A DNA stretch of 17,110 nucleotides from CAZJWR01 sp964549765 (GCA_964549765.1 CAZJWR010000071.1:1-17110); one strand, 5' to 3'; counted from the first letter of the stretch, positions 6,545 through 13,951 are shown. Notes: generated by a model from the letters alone, not told the origin. Made by a program: numbers and translations.

Positions 6545-9163
6545 ATGGGCGAAAGTTCCAATCCCGATGACGGCTCTCACTCCGAACCATCGTTGCCACC
6601 TGGAACCGAAATATGTCATTATCGTATCACCCGCCACGTGGGCACCGGCGGTATGGGCGAGATATACAAGGCCGACGATTTGTCGCTCAAACGACAGGTA
6701 GCCCTCAAGATTCTGCTGCCCCATATTGCCACCGACTCATCTCTCCGAAAACGATTTGAACGGGAAGCCGACAGCTTGGCGTCAATAAACCATCCCAATG
6801 TGGAGATCATCCACGAAATCGGTGTCCACGATGACCGGCCGTATTTTATTGCCGAGTATATCGAGGGCCGGTCGCTCGGCGACCTTATCGGCGAAGGGCA
6901 GCTTTCCATCGACGCCATAATCGGCCTGGCTGAGCAAATATGTTTGGGGCTGGGAGCGATTCACGAGGCGGGACTGATTCATCGCGATATTAAACCCTCC
7001 AATGTCCTCATTGATGTCGCCGGCCGGGTGCACATCGTCGATTTGGGGATTGCCTACGCGTTAAGCGATGCGGACGATTCCAAAACCCCGGTTTTGGCCG
7101 GTACGATCGGGTATATGTCTCCGGAACAGATCAGGGGAGAGCCGCTTACCCCGGCCGCCGACCTGTTCTCGTTGGGAGTCGTCCTCTATGAGATGGCGGC
7201 GGGAAGAAGGCCGTTTACCGGTGAGTATGAGGCGGCCGTTCAATATGCTATAGTCCATCAGGAGCCCGAGCCGGTTTCATCGTTTCGAGCCGATCTCCCG
7301 GAGTGGTTGTCATCTCTTATTATGACCCTGCTGGAGAAGCGCCCCGAAAATCGCCATGACTGCGCCGAAACCGTTCGCAATATTCTGTTAACCCATGACG
7401 TTGAAAAACCGGCAGTGCCGCCCTCTTCCGAAAGTCATCTCACTCGGGCAGGTCGTCGAATATGGATGACCGCCGTCATGTTATTGACTGTCATTATTAT
7501 TACTGTGCTGCTTATTATTTTCCTGTCTGGAAAGGCCGGCAAAACCGTGCCGCCCACGCTGGCCGTGCTGCCGTTTCAAAATCTCGGCCCGGTCGAGGAT
7601 GCCTATTTTGCGGATGGCATGACCGATGCCGTCCTCACCCGTCTGGCGCGGTTGGAACAGTTACGGGTAACCTCGCGTCACAGTTCCATGCAGTACCGCA
7701 ACAGCGATCTCAGTTACCGGGATATCGGAGACGAACTCGGCGCCGATTACATCCTGACCGGGATGATTTTCTGGGATCGCTCCGTCGAGCCGAACCGGTT
7801 CAGCCTCAATACCCGCCTTGTCAAAGCCTCCGACGAGTCGTATATCTGGGGCGAGACCTACGACCGGGTACTCGAAAACATTATTCCCCTGCAGTCGGAT
7901 ATTGCCGAACATGTGGCCTCCGTCCTTAAAATTGCGCTGAGCGAGTCTGACCGCCGCTCCATTATGGCGGTCCCCACCACCAACCTCGATGCCTACGATT
8001 ACTTTCTCCGCGGCAATCATTATTTTAACCAGAGCTGGGACCAGGTTGATATCTTTAATGCCACCGAAATGTTTCAACGCGCGGTGGAAGTCGACTCCGG
8101 TTTTGCCCTGGCTTTTGCCATGCTGTCGCGAGGTCATGAAAGTATGTTCTGGGAATATTTCGACCGTTCGGAAAGGCGCTGTGATCTCGCCCGACGCGCG
8201 GCCGACAAGGCGCTTGAACTGCAACCGGATTTGGTCGAAGGGCATCTTGCCCGGGGTTACATCTTCTATCATTGTGAGCAGAACTATGACCGCGCTCTGG
8301 AGGAATTCGAAACGGCCCTCCGCGGAAATCCCAATAATGCCGATCTGTACAGCGCCATCGCCGCCGTTCAGAGGCGACAGGGAAATCTCATCAAAGCGGT
8401 CGATAACTTTATGACCTCATTCACTCTTGATCCCCGGTCGCACCTCAAAGCCTTCGATGTCGCCTTGACCTACGGAATGATGCGCCGGTTCGAATATGCC
8501 GACGACTATCTCGACAAAACCCTGTCTCTGGCGCCCGATGTGCCGTTGACGTATATCTATAAGGCTTGGATTCATATTTTTCAGTCGGGAGATACGGCCT
8601 CGGCCAACGTGATTCTGACCGACGCTGCCGGGCGGGCGGATATCGTCGCCTCGCAATATTACTGGTGGCTGTCACGCATTGTCCAGCCGGATTATAATAA
8701 AACCCTGGCGATCACCCGGCCCGGATCAGATACGGCCGGGTATCTGCTGCATCGGGCCCGGCTGTTTCGATTATTGGGGCAGACCGAGGACGAACAGAGA
8801 TGTTCCGGTTCGGCTCGGCAACTACTGGAAGCGCGGATTGCAGAACGACCTGACGACCCCCGCTTTCACAGCCAGTTGGGTCTGGCATATGCCGGTTTGA
8901 GAGATCGCGAGAAAGCGCTTTTCCACGGGCAACGAGCCATGGAACTGCTGCCGATCTCCCGCGATGCCTTCGATCCTCTCTTTTTCTCCGTCAATCTGGC
9001 TGAAATTCTGGTCATTTTCGACATGTATGACGACGCTCTCGATCAACTCGAATATCTTATGTCGATACCCGGCTTTATTTCTGCGCCGTACCTCCGGCTC
9101 GACCCTCTATGGAAACCATTGAGATCCCACCCTCGGTTTCAAAAAATGCTTCGAACCGGATGA
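6545..9163 (+). CDS. Membrane-anchored Ser/Thr protein kinase with TolB/FlgO-like domain and TPRs (kinase 1)
   Basis: A Hanks-type kinase domain covers about residues 26-290. It has the glycine loop GTGGMGEIY (33-41), catalytic Lys55 in VALK, HRDIKPSN (146-153, with Asp148 and Asn153), the metal-binding motif as Asp166-Leu-Gly instead of DFG, and GTIGYMSPEQ in the activation segment. A single membrane span follows (about 306-328). Next comes a region (about 337-475) beginning TLAVLPFQNLG and containing FADGMTDAVLTRLARL and GADYILTGMI. It resembles the TolB-N/FlgO-like module often found in such kinases and in CadC-type regulators. The remainder (about 490-872) is made of TPR-like helical pairs. 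The kinase lies in the cytosol, with the TPR sensor part across the membrane. Its target is unknown. AGGAAAG precedes the ATG with about 5-nt spacing. It converges on the sigma-54 activator gene, with about 49 nt between them. Confidence 0.9.
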   Translation: MGESSNPDDGSHSEPSLPPGTEICHYRITRHVGTGGMGEIYKADDLSLKRQVALKILLPHIATDSSLRKRFEREADSLASINHPNVEIIHEIGVHDDRPYFIAEYIEGRSLGDLIGEGQLSIDAIIGLAEQICLGLGAIHEAGLIHRDIKPSNVLIDVAGRVHIVDLGIAYALSDADDSKTPVLAGTIGYMSPEQIRGEPLTPAADLFSLGVVLYEMAAGRRPFTGEYEAAVQYAIVHQEPEPVSSFRADLPEWLSSLIMTLLEKRPENRHDCAETVRNILLTHDVEKPAVPPSSESHLTRAGRRIWMTAVMLLTVIIITVLLIIFLSGKAGKTVPPTLAVLPFQNLGPVEDAYFADGMTDAVLTRLARLEQLRVTSRHSSMQYRNSDLSYRDIGDELGADYILTGMIFWDRSVEPNRFSLNTRLVKASDESYIWGETYDRVLENIIPLQSDIAEHVASVLKIALSESDRRSIMAVPTTNLDAYDYFLRGNHYFNQSWDQVDIFNATEMFQRAVEVDSGFALAFAMLSRGHESMFWEYFDRSERRCDLARRAADKALELQPDLVEGHLARGYIFYHCEQNYDRALEEFETALRGNPNNADLYSAIAAVQRRQGNLIKAVDNFMTSFTLDPRSHLKAFDVALTYGMMRRFEYADDYLDKTLSLAPDVPLTYIYKAWIHIFQSGDTASANVILTDAAGRADIVASQYYWWLSRIVQPDYNKTLAITRPGSDTAGYLLHRARLFRLLGQTEDEQRCSGSARQLLEARIAERPDDPRFHSQLGLAYAGLRDREKALFHGQRAMELLPISRDAFDPLFFSVNLAEILVIFDMYDDALDQLEYLMSIPGFISAPYLRLDPLWKPLRSHPRFQKMLRTG

Positions 9164-9212
9164 TTGCCCGGACCGGGAAGATTCTACTGCCAATAATTGC
9201 CGTTTGGGGAGT

Positions 9213-10793
9213 TCAGCTGCCGAATTGTTTCGGGTCGATAGCATAACGGGCTATCTTGTCCTTCAAGCCCTTACGCGTCAGGCCCAGAATCTGAGACGAT
9301 TTCAGAATATTACCGTTGGTCGAGGCCAGCGTTTCGGCGATTATCTCCCGTTCCAGACGTTCAACCGCACGCCGAAGAGCGCCCTCTTCGGCACTCCCAT
9401 TGTCTAGCGATGTGGCATCACGAATATCCTGAGAAAGATGAGCAAATTCTATCACGCCCCCGGTATCACAGATCACGGCGGCCCGCTCGATTTCGTTCTG
9501 TAATTGCCTGATATTACCCGGCCAATCGTATTGATTGAAGGCCGCCATCGCCTCCGAAGATACCGATAACTTATCATAGCTCAGCCGCGCTTTGACCTTG
9601 TTGAGAAAATGATAGACCAGGAGCGGAATGTCATCGATGCGCATCTTCAACGGCGGCACCTCGATCGTCACGGTATTCAAGCGGAAAAAAAGATCTTCCC
9701 GGAAGAAGCCGTCGGCTATTCTTTTCCGGAGATCGGCGTTTGTCGCCGATATCACCCGAACATCGACATATTCAGTGGTCGCCGCGCCAATCGGCCGTAT
9801 TTCACCGGTTTCCAGCACTCGCAAAATGGCCACCTGGGTGGAAAGCGGGGCATCGCCTATTTCATCGAGAAAAATCGTTCCGCCGTCAGCCTCTTTGAAA
9901 AGCCCTTCCTTGGCTCGCTCAGCACCGGTAAAAGCGCCTTTCACATGGCCGAAAAGCTCCGATTCCAAAAGCGTTTCGGTTTTGACTCCGCAGTTTTTGA
10001 CCACAAACGGTTTTTCCGAACGCCCGCTGTTGTAGTGAATCGCCCGGGCGATCAACTCCTTGCCGGTACCGGTGAGTCCGGTGATAAGGACCGGCAGGTC
10101 ATTGGCGCTGACCTTGGACGTCAGCGTCAATACTTTTTTCATGGCCGGCGACTGGCCGATGATGTTCTCGAATGCAAATGTCCCGGCAACTTCCGACTTC
10201 AGCCTCGCGTTTTCGTCGCTCAATGCCTGCCGGGTGGTTTCCAGAAGCTCGTTCTTCCGGGCCAGTTCCCTCATCAGAAGACTGTTGGCCAGAATCTGCG
10301 CTGACTGCGAGGTGACAATTCCGACCATCCGGCACTGACTGTCGCTGAAGGGGCCGGCGTTCTTATCGCGCACCAGGGTGGTCAGGCCGACTATTTTACC
10401 GCGGGCAATCATGGGGGCGCAAATGAGGCTTGCAAACCGCCCTCGATGCGAAGTCGCTTTCGAAAACCGGCTGTCGGATTCGAGATCATCGATTTTCAGA
10501 AGTTTCTTTTCGGTAAGCACTCGGCCCGCAATAAGATCATCGAGATGAAACACATCATCCTCCGGCCGCGAGTCATCGTCGCGGACGATTGTTTCCATGT
10601 TTTCGGGCAAGCCGGCCTTTACCAGATTGATCACCCCCTGGGTAGCGGAAGTATATTTAACCAGCTCATCCACAATGATGGACATGATATGATTCGTCTC
10701 GCCGACCTGGCAGATGCGGCCGATGATGTGGTTGATAGTCTCCAGTTCGGTCAGAGCTTCTTCGAGAATATTTATCTTCTTTTGATCGTCCAT
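9213..10793 (-). CDS. Sigma-54-dependent transcriptional activator with GAF domain
   Basis: This is a bacterial enhancer-binding protein of 526 residues. Residues about 15-170 form a GAF-like sensor domain (including APMIARGKIVGLTTLVR), followed by a coiled-coil linker (175-203). The AAA+ domain (about 208-440) has Walker A GLTGTGKE (239-246), GAFTGA (286-291), the loop that contacts sigma-54, Walker B GGTIFLDE (304-311), the arginine-finger region FFREDLFFRLN (363-373) and the sensor II region WPGNIRQLQNEIE (424-436). A Fis-type helix-turn-helix closes the protein (about 472-520). There is no receiver domain, so a small ligand or partner protein is a likelier input than a cognate histidine kinase. 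The ribosome site before this ATG is poor. It is divergent from the lipoprotein gene at 11073, whose promoter is sigma-54 type, and is the natural candidate to activate it and the lipid operon; that link is inference. Confidence 0.95.
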   Translation of the reverse strand: MDDQKKINILEEALTELETINHIIGRICQVGETNHIMSIIVDELVKYTSATQGVINLVKAGLPENMETIVRDDDSRPEDDVFHLDDLIAGRVLTEKKLLKIDDLESDSRFSKATSHRGRFASLICAPMIARGKIVGLTTLVRDKNAGPFSDSQCRMVGIVTSQSAQILANSLLMRELARKNELLETTRQALSDENARLKSEVAGTFAFENIIGQSPAMKKVLTLTSKVSANDLPVLITGLTGTGKELIARAIHYNSGRSEKPFVVKNCGVKTETLLESELFGHVKGAFTGAERAKEGLFKEADGGTIFLDEIGDAPLSTQVAILRVLETGEIRPIGAATTEYVDVRVISATNADLRKRIADGFFREDLFFRLNTVTIEVPPLKMRIDDIPLLVYHFLNKVKARLSYDKLSVSSEAMAAFNQYDWPGNIRQLQNEIERAAVICDTGGVIEFAHLSQDIRDATSLDNGSAEEGALRRAVERLEREIIAETLASTNGNILKSSQILGLTRKGLKDKIARYAIDPKQFGS

Positions 10794-10885
10794 AGGAATC
10801 GGTTCTAGATGGGGTTTGTCTGCAATAAAATACCATCACTGAACTCCGGAGTCAAACCATAAATGACGGAGAATCAGCCACCCGG

Positions 10886-10915
10886 ATAACCACTCAAAAA
10901 TACCTGCTAACCACC
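10886..10915 (+). promoter_or_regulatory. Paired TAACCAC motif, candidate enhancer for the sigma-54 activator
   Basis: ATAACCACT (10886-10894) and CTAACCACC (10907-10915) are direct repeats 21 bp apart, two helical turns. The promoter-proximal copy ends 84 nt before the -24 GG at 11000. It differs by one base from CTAACCATC at 1581-1589, which has the same orientation and ends 85 nt before the other sigma-54 promoter. Function as an activator site is inference from position and similarity. Confidence 0.5.
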
Positions 10916-10930
10916 GGACAGGATCTCAAA

Positions 10931-10943
10931 AAAGGTCTTGATT
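10931..10943 (-). promoter_or_regulatory. IHF-like site between enhancer and sigma-54 promoter
   Basis: AAAGGTCTTGATT matches the reverse complement of the IHF consensus (YAANNNNTTGATW) except at the first base. IHF or HU bending between activator sites and a sigma-54 promoter is a common arrangement. A weaker match (GGTCAATCTATTA, 1635-1647) lies in the equivalent interval before the lipid operon. The motif carries little information, so chance is possible. Confidence 0.25.
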
Positions 10944-10998
10944 TTTGCAAGGTGCTGTATGATATTAACTTATCATCAGATTCAGGCCGCCTGCGGTT

Positions 10999-11014
10999 CG
11001 GCACCGGGCTTGCA
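10999..11014 (+). promoter_or_regulatory. Sigma-54 (-24/-12) promoter of the lipoprotein/outer-membrane cluster
   Basis: CGGCACCGGGCTTGCA matches TGGCACGNNNNTTGCW at 10 of 12 constrained positions. GG (11000-11001) and GC (11012-11013) are exactly 10 nt apart, and GGCAC and TTGCA are perfect. Transcription would begin near 11025, leaving a 48-nt leader with a GGAGG ribosome site before the ATG at 11073. Together with the neighbouring activator gene, this is the best-supported promoter in the window. Confidence 0.7.
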
Positions 11015-11072
11015 TAATTCATAACATAGCGATTATCACAAAAACCCTTAACCTGCCACAGGAGGATGTGTC

Positions 11073-12383
11073 ATGCGATCTCCCATAACTCAAATTCTGA
11101 CGGCCGTGCTCATCGTCGGCCTTATCATTGGTTGCAGCGATTTTCCGGGAGCCCCCGTTCCCGATCGCAGTCAGGAAGATACCGAACTCCAAGATCTGTT
11201 GTCACGGCCATTTGTCATGACCGACGCCGTGCCCCCGTCACCGTTGGAGACAGTCACCTTCGGAAGCGAATCTTTGACTTTCTGGCCTTTCACCGGAAAC
11301 GACTTTTCGGACCAGGGAGTCGATCCCGTTAACCTTATTTTTGTCGGTAAGGCCGATCCCCGCGACATCCGGGCTGCCTTGCTTTCCCTCGACGGCAACC
11401 GGCCGGGTATGTTGCCCATGCCTCCGTTCAATTCCGTCTGGGATGACGCCATTGCCGGTGATGTACAAACGTCCTATGGCGAACCGGACGGCTGGGTCGG
11501 CGGTGTCATTCAGCTGGCCTGCGGCGATTTTGCGCCGCTCCGCGTCCATCTCCGCCTGTTCAAAATGGGCGATTGGACTGTCGGTGGAGTCCATTTCGAG
11601 ATTAACGTCCCCGGCACTGCCGATCATCAGGTCCTCAGTTGGGAACTGGCCGAACAGTTCGTGATAGGCGATCTGATGCGCACCGGACTGCTCGATGGCG
11701 ACGTCCCCATGATCCCCACTCAGCAAATCAACCCGTCGCCGTGGCGAACCATCCCGGCCATCATCTACAACGGTCTCCCGGAATTGCTGAAAGAAGCCAT
11801 CGGAGGGCCGCCAGGCGAAGTGTCAGCAGATGTGCCGATATTCAGCGATGGACATGCCGTTATCCTGAATCTCGCCGGTTCAGTTCCGCGAGTCGCCGAA
11901 ACCCGCACCCAGACCTACACCGCCAACTATGGACAGACCGTGCCCAAACCGTTTTGCCAGTCGGGTCCCGATGATTATGTCTACGTCGAGGGACCGGTGT
12001 CTATGGTCATGACCACGTCACTGTCTGATGCGGGCGTTTATCATTCCACCTTCCGCGCCGAGGGTACCCTGGCCGTGACCCCGGTCAGCCCGGTTCCGGG
12101 CGAAACGTTGACGGCCAAAGTTTTTCAGCACCAGGATTCTCATTTTTCCGACGCCACGCAGTGGGCGACAAGTATGATGTCTCAACACCTCCTGCCGGAT
12201 AATGCCGAGGGCGCCGGGCGGCTGTTCATTCATCTTCAGGTCCGGTCGGACGGCCGGAGCGGATACCGGGCTGACATTCGCTGTGCCGATGGCCCCTGGC
12301 AGGCGGTGGACGAGTGGGATTTGCCCCCGGTCATGCAGGAACCAACCGTGGCACCTGATGCCGCCGTGGATGTAAGGCTTTAA
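11073..12383 (+). CDS. Putative lipoprotein, possibly with an LssY_C-like domain
   Basis: The signal peptide (MRSPITQILTAVLIVGLIIGC) ends in a good lipobox IIGC, with Cys at residue 21. The mature protein has about 415 residues. The segment from about 83 to 205 (DPVNLIFVGKADPRDIRAALL, then HLRLFKMGDWTVGGVHFEI and a histidine before LSWELAEQFVIGDLMRTGL) reminds me of the LssY C-terminal domain, which has a V-N-L-V-F-V-G strand, an H-L-R-L strand and a final D-L-x-x-T-G-L helix. This is from memory and tentative. The C-terminal half looks beta-rich and I do not recognise it. GGAGG at 11061-11065 with 7-nt spacing sets the start clearly. It is the first gene after the sigma-54 promoter and divergent from the activator, so it is the prime target candidate. 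It is probably anchored to the outer or inner membrane on the periplasmic side. Confidence 0.8.
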   Translation: MRSPITQILTAVLIVGLIIGCSDFPGAPVPDRSQEDTELQDLLSRPFVMTDAVPPSPLETVTFGSESLTFWPFTGNDFSDQGVDPVNLIFVGKADPRDIRAALLSLDGNRPGMLPMPPFNSVWDDAIAGDVQTSYGEPDGWVGGVIQLACGDFAPLRVHLRLFKMGDWTVGGVHFEINVPGTADHQVLSWELAEQFVIGDLMRTGLLDGDVPMIPTQQINPSPWRTIPAIIYNGLPELLKEAIGGPPGEVSADVPIFSDGHAVILNLAGSVPRVAETRTQTYTANYGQTVPKPFCQSGPDDYVYVEGPVSMVMTTSLSDAGVYHSTFRAEGTLAVTPVSPVPGETLTAKVFQHQDSHFSDATQWATSMMSQHLLPDNAEGAGRLFIHLQVRSDGRSGYRADIRCADGPWQAVDEWDLPPVMQEPTVAPDAAVDVRL

Positions 12384-12395
12384 AGTTCCTCCGGG

Positions 12396-12430
12396 AGGGC
12401 GGCCGCAACTGATCTGTTTGCTGCCGCCCT
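12396..12430 (+). terminator. Weak terminator-like hairpin after the lipoprotein gene
   Basis: AGGGCGGC (12396-12403) pairs perfectly with GCCGCCCT (12423-12430) around a 19-nt loop. It is followed only by TTCAAC, so it lacks a full T-tract. It may attenuate transcription between the lipoprotein gene and the outer-membrane protein genes rather than stop it. Confidence 0.35.
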
Positions 12431-12499
12431 TTCAACAAAAGGGGATCGCAGCCGGGACCGGCGCCAAGTCGGTTCCCGGTTTGAAGGAGACATGAGACT

Positions 12500-13114
12500 A
12501 TGTTACGATCTCTGACAATAACCCTGATAACGACCGCGCTGACTTTGGTTCTTGCTGCCGACAGCCCGGCTGGCGGCGACTGCTTCAGGGGCAGACCACT
12601 TCCCGAATGCCGATCCTTCTGGATCACCGAGGCTGGTACGCTGTACCGATTTGATCTGCCTCAAACCAACGATAAGTGGCATGCAACTTTGATGTACAAT
12701 TGGGAAGTGGGACTGATGGTCAACCAAAGCGAACGGTATGCAATCGGAGGCTCGCTTTTCTTCAATTTTGATGACCTCACGAATCATACATTGGTGGGAT
12801 TCCGCGCCAGGTATCGGCGATGGCTCTCTCCCAGGATCAGCCTTGATATCGCCCCCGGAATCATCCTGAGCGAATCCAAAACGGACAATGTCGCCTTTTC
12901 CGGTGAGGTCATGCTTGGCGCCGATGATCTGATTGCCGCCGTGGTGCGCCTCGATATGAGAGAAAATAGGTTCAAATATAGTGACAATTTTGCCTGGTAT
13001 GGCGGTCTGCGCCTTCGGTCGTATCCGGGATTGGTTGCCGGTATTGCCGGTCCGATAATTGCCGCGGCCATATGGGCCAAGCATTTCAATTCGGGTAAAG
13101 AGATGCATTGGTAA
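12500..13114 (+). CDS. Putative outer-membrane beta-barrel protein
   Basis: The N-terminus (MLRSLTITLITTALTLVLAADSPAGG) is a classical signal peptide with a likely cleavage near residues 19-25. The mature part contains alternating polar/hydrophobic strands typical of a small beta-barrel (for example ATLMYNWEVGLMV, RYAIGGSLFFNF, TLVGFRARYRRWLSPRISLDIAPGII). Two cysteines lie close to the mature N-terminus (CFRGRPLPEC). The C-terminal part, about 25 residues (VAGIAGPIIAAAIWAKHF), is more like a helix and does not end in the usual terminal Phe, which is odd for a barrel. AAGGAG lies about 10 nt before the ATG. The gene follows the lipoprotein gene by 116 nt and precedes the next gene by 42 nt, so it may belong to the same sigma-54-driven unit. 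I do not recognise a specific family. Confidence 0.65.
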   Translation: MLRSLTITLITTALTLVLAADSPAGGDCFRGRPLPECRSFWITEAGTLYRFDLPQTNDKWHATLMYNWEVGLMVNQSERYAIGGSLFFNFDDLTNHTLVGFRARYRRWLSPRISLDIAPGIILSESKTDNVAFSGEVMLGADDLIAAVVRLDMRENRFKYSDNFAWYGGLRLRSYPGLVAGIAGPIIAAAIWAKHFNSGKEMHW

Positions 13115-13156
13115 GAGGGTGTAGAAGCGTCTATGTAAACTATGAGGAGGTTGGTG

Positions 13157-13747
13157 ATGAAAAAGTACGCTTTGACGATAATAGGCGCGCTGGTTTGCGC
13201 CTTAATGATAGTGAATGTCTCCCTGGCACAGGAGCGGATCCGATATGTCGAGTTCTCCATCGCCGGTTCGATGCAGGCCTATGTCGGCGAGAAAGAAACG
13301 GAACATTACCTCAACCTGCCGATCCGCGTGGGAGCCTTCGTCACTCCGAATTTTCTTATTGAATTAGAGGGCATTGTCACCGGATGGGATGAAGACTGGT
13401 ACGGAGACACGGAATTCGGGTATATCGTATCGCTCAACGGGTCATACAACCGTGCTGTCACCGAAACATTGACGCCCTTTGTCCTTGCGGGAATCGGTTT
13501 CTCCAACGGCGTTCCCTTCGCCAATTCCGTTGCTTTCTATAATGAAGACGGACCCAAACCGACTGTCCTGAATGCCGGGTTGGGTATGAAATTCCTGTTC
13601 TCACCGAAAGCCGCGTTGCGAATTGAGTACCGCCTGCAGGATTTTAGCGGCGAAAAGACGAAAGTGAGATATTTTTTTGGATCTTATACCGAAAAAATCG
13701 ACATGACGGTTCATTCGATGTTTTTCGGCGTCAGCCTGTTTTTCTGA
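13157..13747 (+). CDS. Putative outer-membrane beta-barrel protein, OmpA/opacity-like size
   Basis: I chose ATG 13157 because GAGGAGG at 13144-13150 lies 6 nt before it and the product starts MKKYALTIIGALVCALMIVNVSLA, a classical signal peptide with likely cleavage after SLA. The in-frame ATG at 13142 would overlap that ribosome site. The mature protein of about 170 residues shows repeated amphipathic strands (YVEFSIAGSMQAYVG, LNLPIRVGAFV, FLIELEGIVTGW, GYIVSLNGSYNRAV, LTPFVLAGIGFSNGV, VLNAGLGMKFLF, AALRIEYRLQDF) and ends in SMFFGVSLFF. The terminal aromatic residue is the signal usually read by the barrel assembly machinery. This fits an eight-stranded outer-membrane barrel. Its function beyond that is unknown. 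It is the last gene of the cluster that begins at 11073. Confidence 0.75.
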   Translation: MKKYALTIIGALVCALMIVNVSLAQERIRYVEFSIAGSMQAYVGEKETEHYLNLPIRVGAFVTPNFLIELEGIVTGWDEDWYGDTEFGYIVSLNGSYNRAVTETLTPFVLAGIGFSNGVPFANSVAFYNEDGPKPTVLNAGLGMKFLFSPKAALRIEYRLQDFSGEKTKVRYFFGSYTEKIDMTVHSMFFGVSLFF

Positions 13748-13751
13748 TAAC

Positions 13752-13828
13752 GATGCTCCAAGGCTATAAAACAGCGGGATACGAATCGAGGGGTTGACGG
13801 AATTGAAAATTACAAGGGTTGGAGCATC
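13752..13828. repeat. Perfect 10-bp inverted repeat with 57-nt spacer
   Basis: GATGCTCCAA (13752-13761) and TTGGAGCATC (13819-13828) are exact complements. AAC and GTT just outside could extend the pairing past a small bulge. It starts 4 nt after the stop codon of the outer-membrane protein gene. It could close a long 3' hairpin in the mRNA or mark the ends of a tiny degenerate element. There is no T-tract directly after the right arm. Confidence 0.5.
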
Positions 13829-13844
13829 ACGTTGGTGAGATTAC

Positions 13845-13876
13845 AAAAAAAGGATACGCCAAAATCAGCGTATCCT
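13845..13876 (-). terminator. Intrinsic terminator-like hairpin on the minus strand in repeat copy B
   Basis: AGGATACGC (13851-13859) and GCGTATCCT (13868-13876) form a perfect 9-bp stem with an 8-nt loop. Read on the minus strand it is followed directly by seven T (complement of 13845-13851, the first of which also belongs to the stem). No minus-strand gene lies upstream of it, so it may end a transcript that begins within or just beyond the repeat. Confidence 0.5.
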
Positions 13877-13951
13877 ATTGTGATACAATGACTGGCCACC
13901 CAGCTGGACGTCATTAGAACTTTTGACCCGGTAGTAGAATATCTAAGAAAG
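13851..13951 (-). repeat. Dispersed intergenic repeat, copy B
   Basis: Copy B matches copy A (1383-1487) in the same orientation. It contains AGGATACGCCA, a hairpin, the palindrome CCAGCTGG (13900-13907) and the core GGACGTCATTAGAACTTTTG (13906-13925), which differs from copy A at one base. CCGGT and ATATCT follow in register. The flanks differ, so it is a discrete element of about 100 bp and not part of a longer duplication. Confidence 0.65.

Larger units (their letters stand above)
10794..11072. other. Divergent control region between sigma-54 activator and lipoprotein genes
   Basis: No gene is seen in these 279 nt. They contain a paired TAACCAC motif (10886-10915), an IHF-like match (10931-10943) and a strong sigma-54-type promoter (10999-11014) reading toward 11073. 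No convincing promoter for the minus-strand activator gene was found. If the TAACCAC pair binds the activator, it could also affect that gene, since the sites lie only about 95-120 nt from its start. Confidence 0.55.

Noticed and set aside
7661..8272. Long open minus-strand frame of about 203 codons
   Set aside because: It is antisense to kinase 1 in the TolB/TPR region and has no recognisable motif.
9609..10304. Long open plus-strand frame of about 231 codons
   Set aside because: It is antisense to the sigma-54 activator gene, whose catalytic motifs are unmistakable, and its product resembles no protein I know.
7387..10663. Further TAACCA-like words at about 7389, 8022 and 10655
   Set aside because: They lie inside coding sequence, match only six or seven bases and have no sigma-54 promoter at the right distance.
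10823..10836. Sigma-54 promoter on the minus strand for the activator gene itself (TGCAA...CCA)
   Set aside because: The GG-GC spacing would be 9 nt and the remaining bases fit poorly; it also lies too close to the start codon.
10934..10949. GGTCTTGATTTTTGCA as another sigma-54 promoter before 11073
   Set aside because: The GG and GC are 11 nt apart rather than 10, and the CAC part is missing. The element at 10999-11014 is much better and closer to the gene.
12503..13108. Open minus-strand frame of about 201 codons
   Set aside because: It is the complement of the outer-membrane protein gene, which has a signal peptide and a ribosome site on the plus strand.
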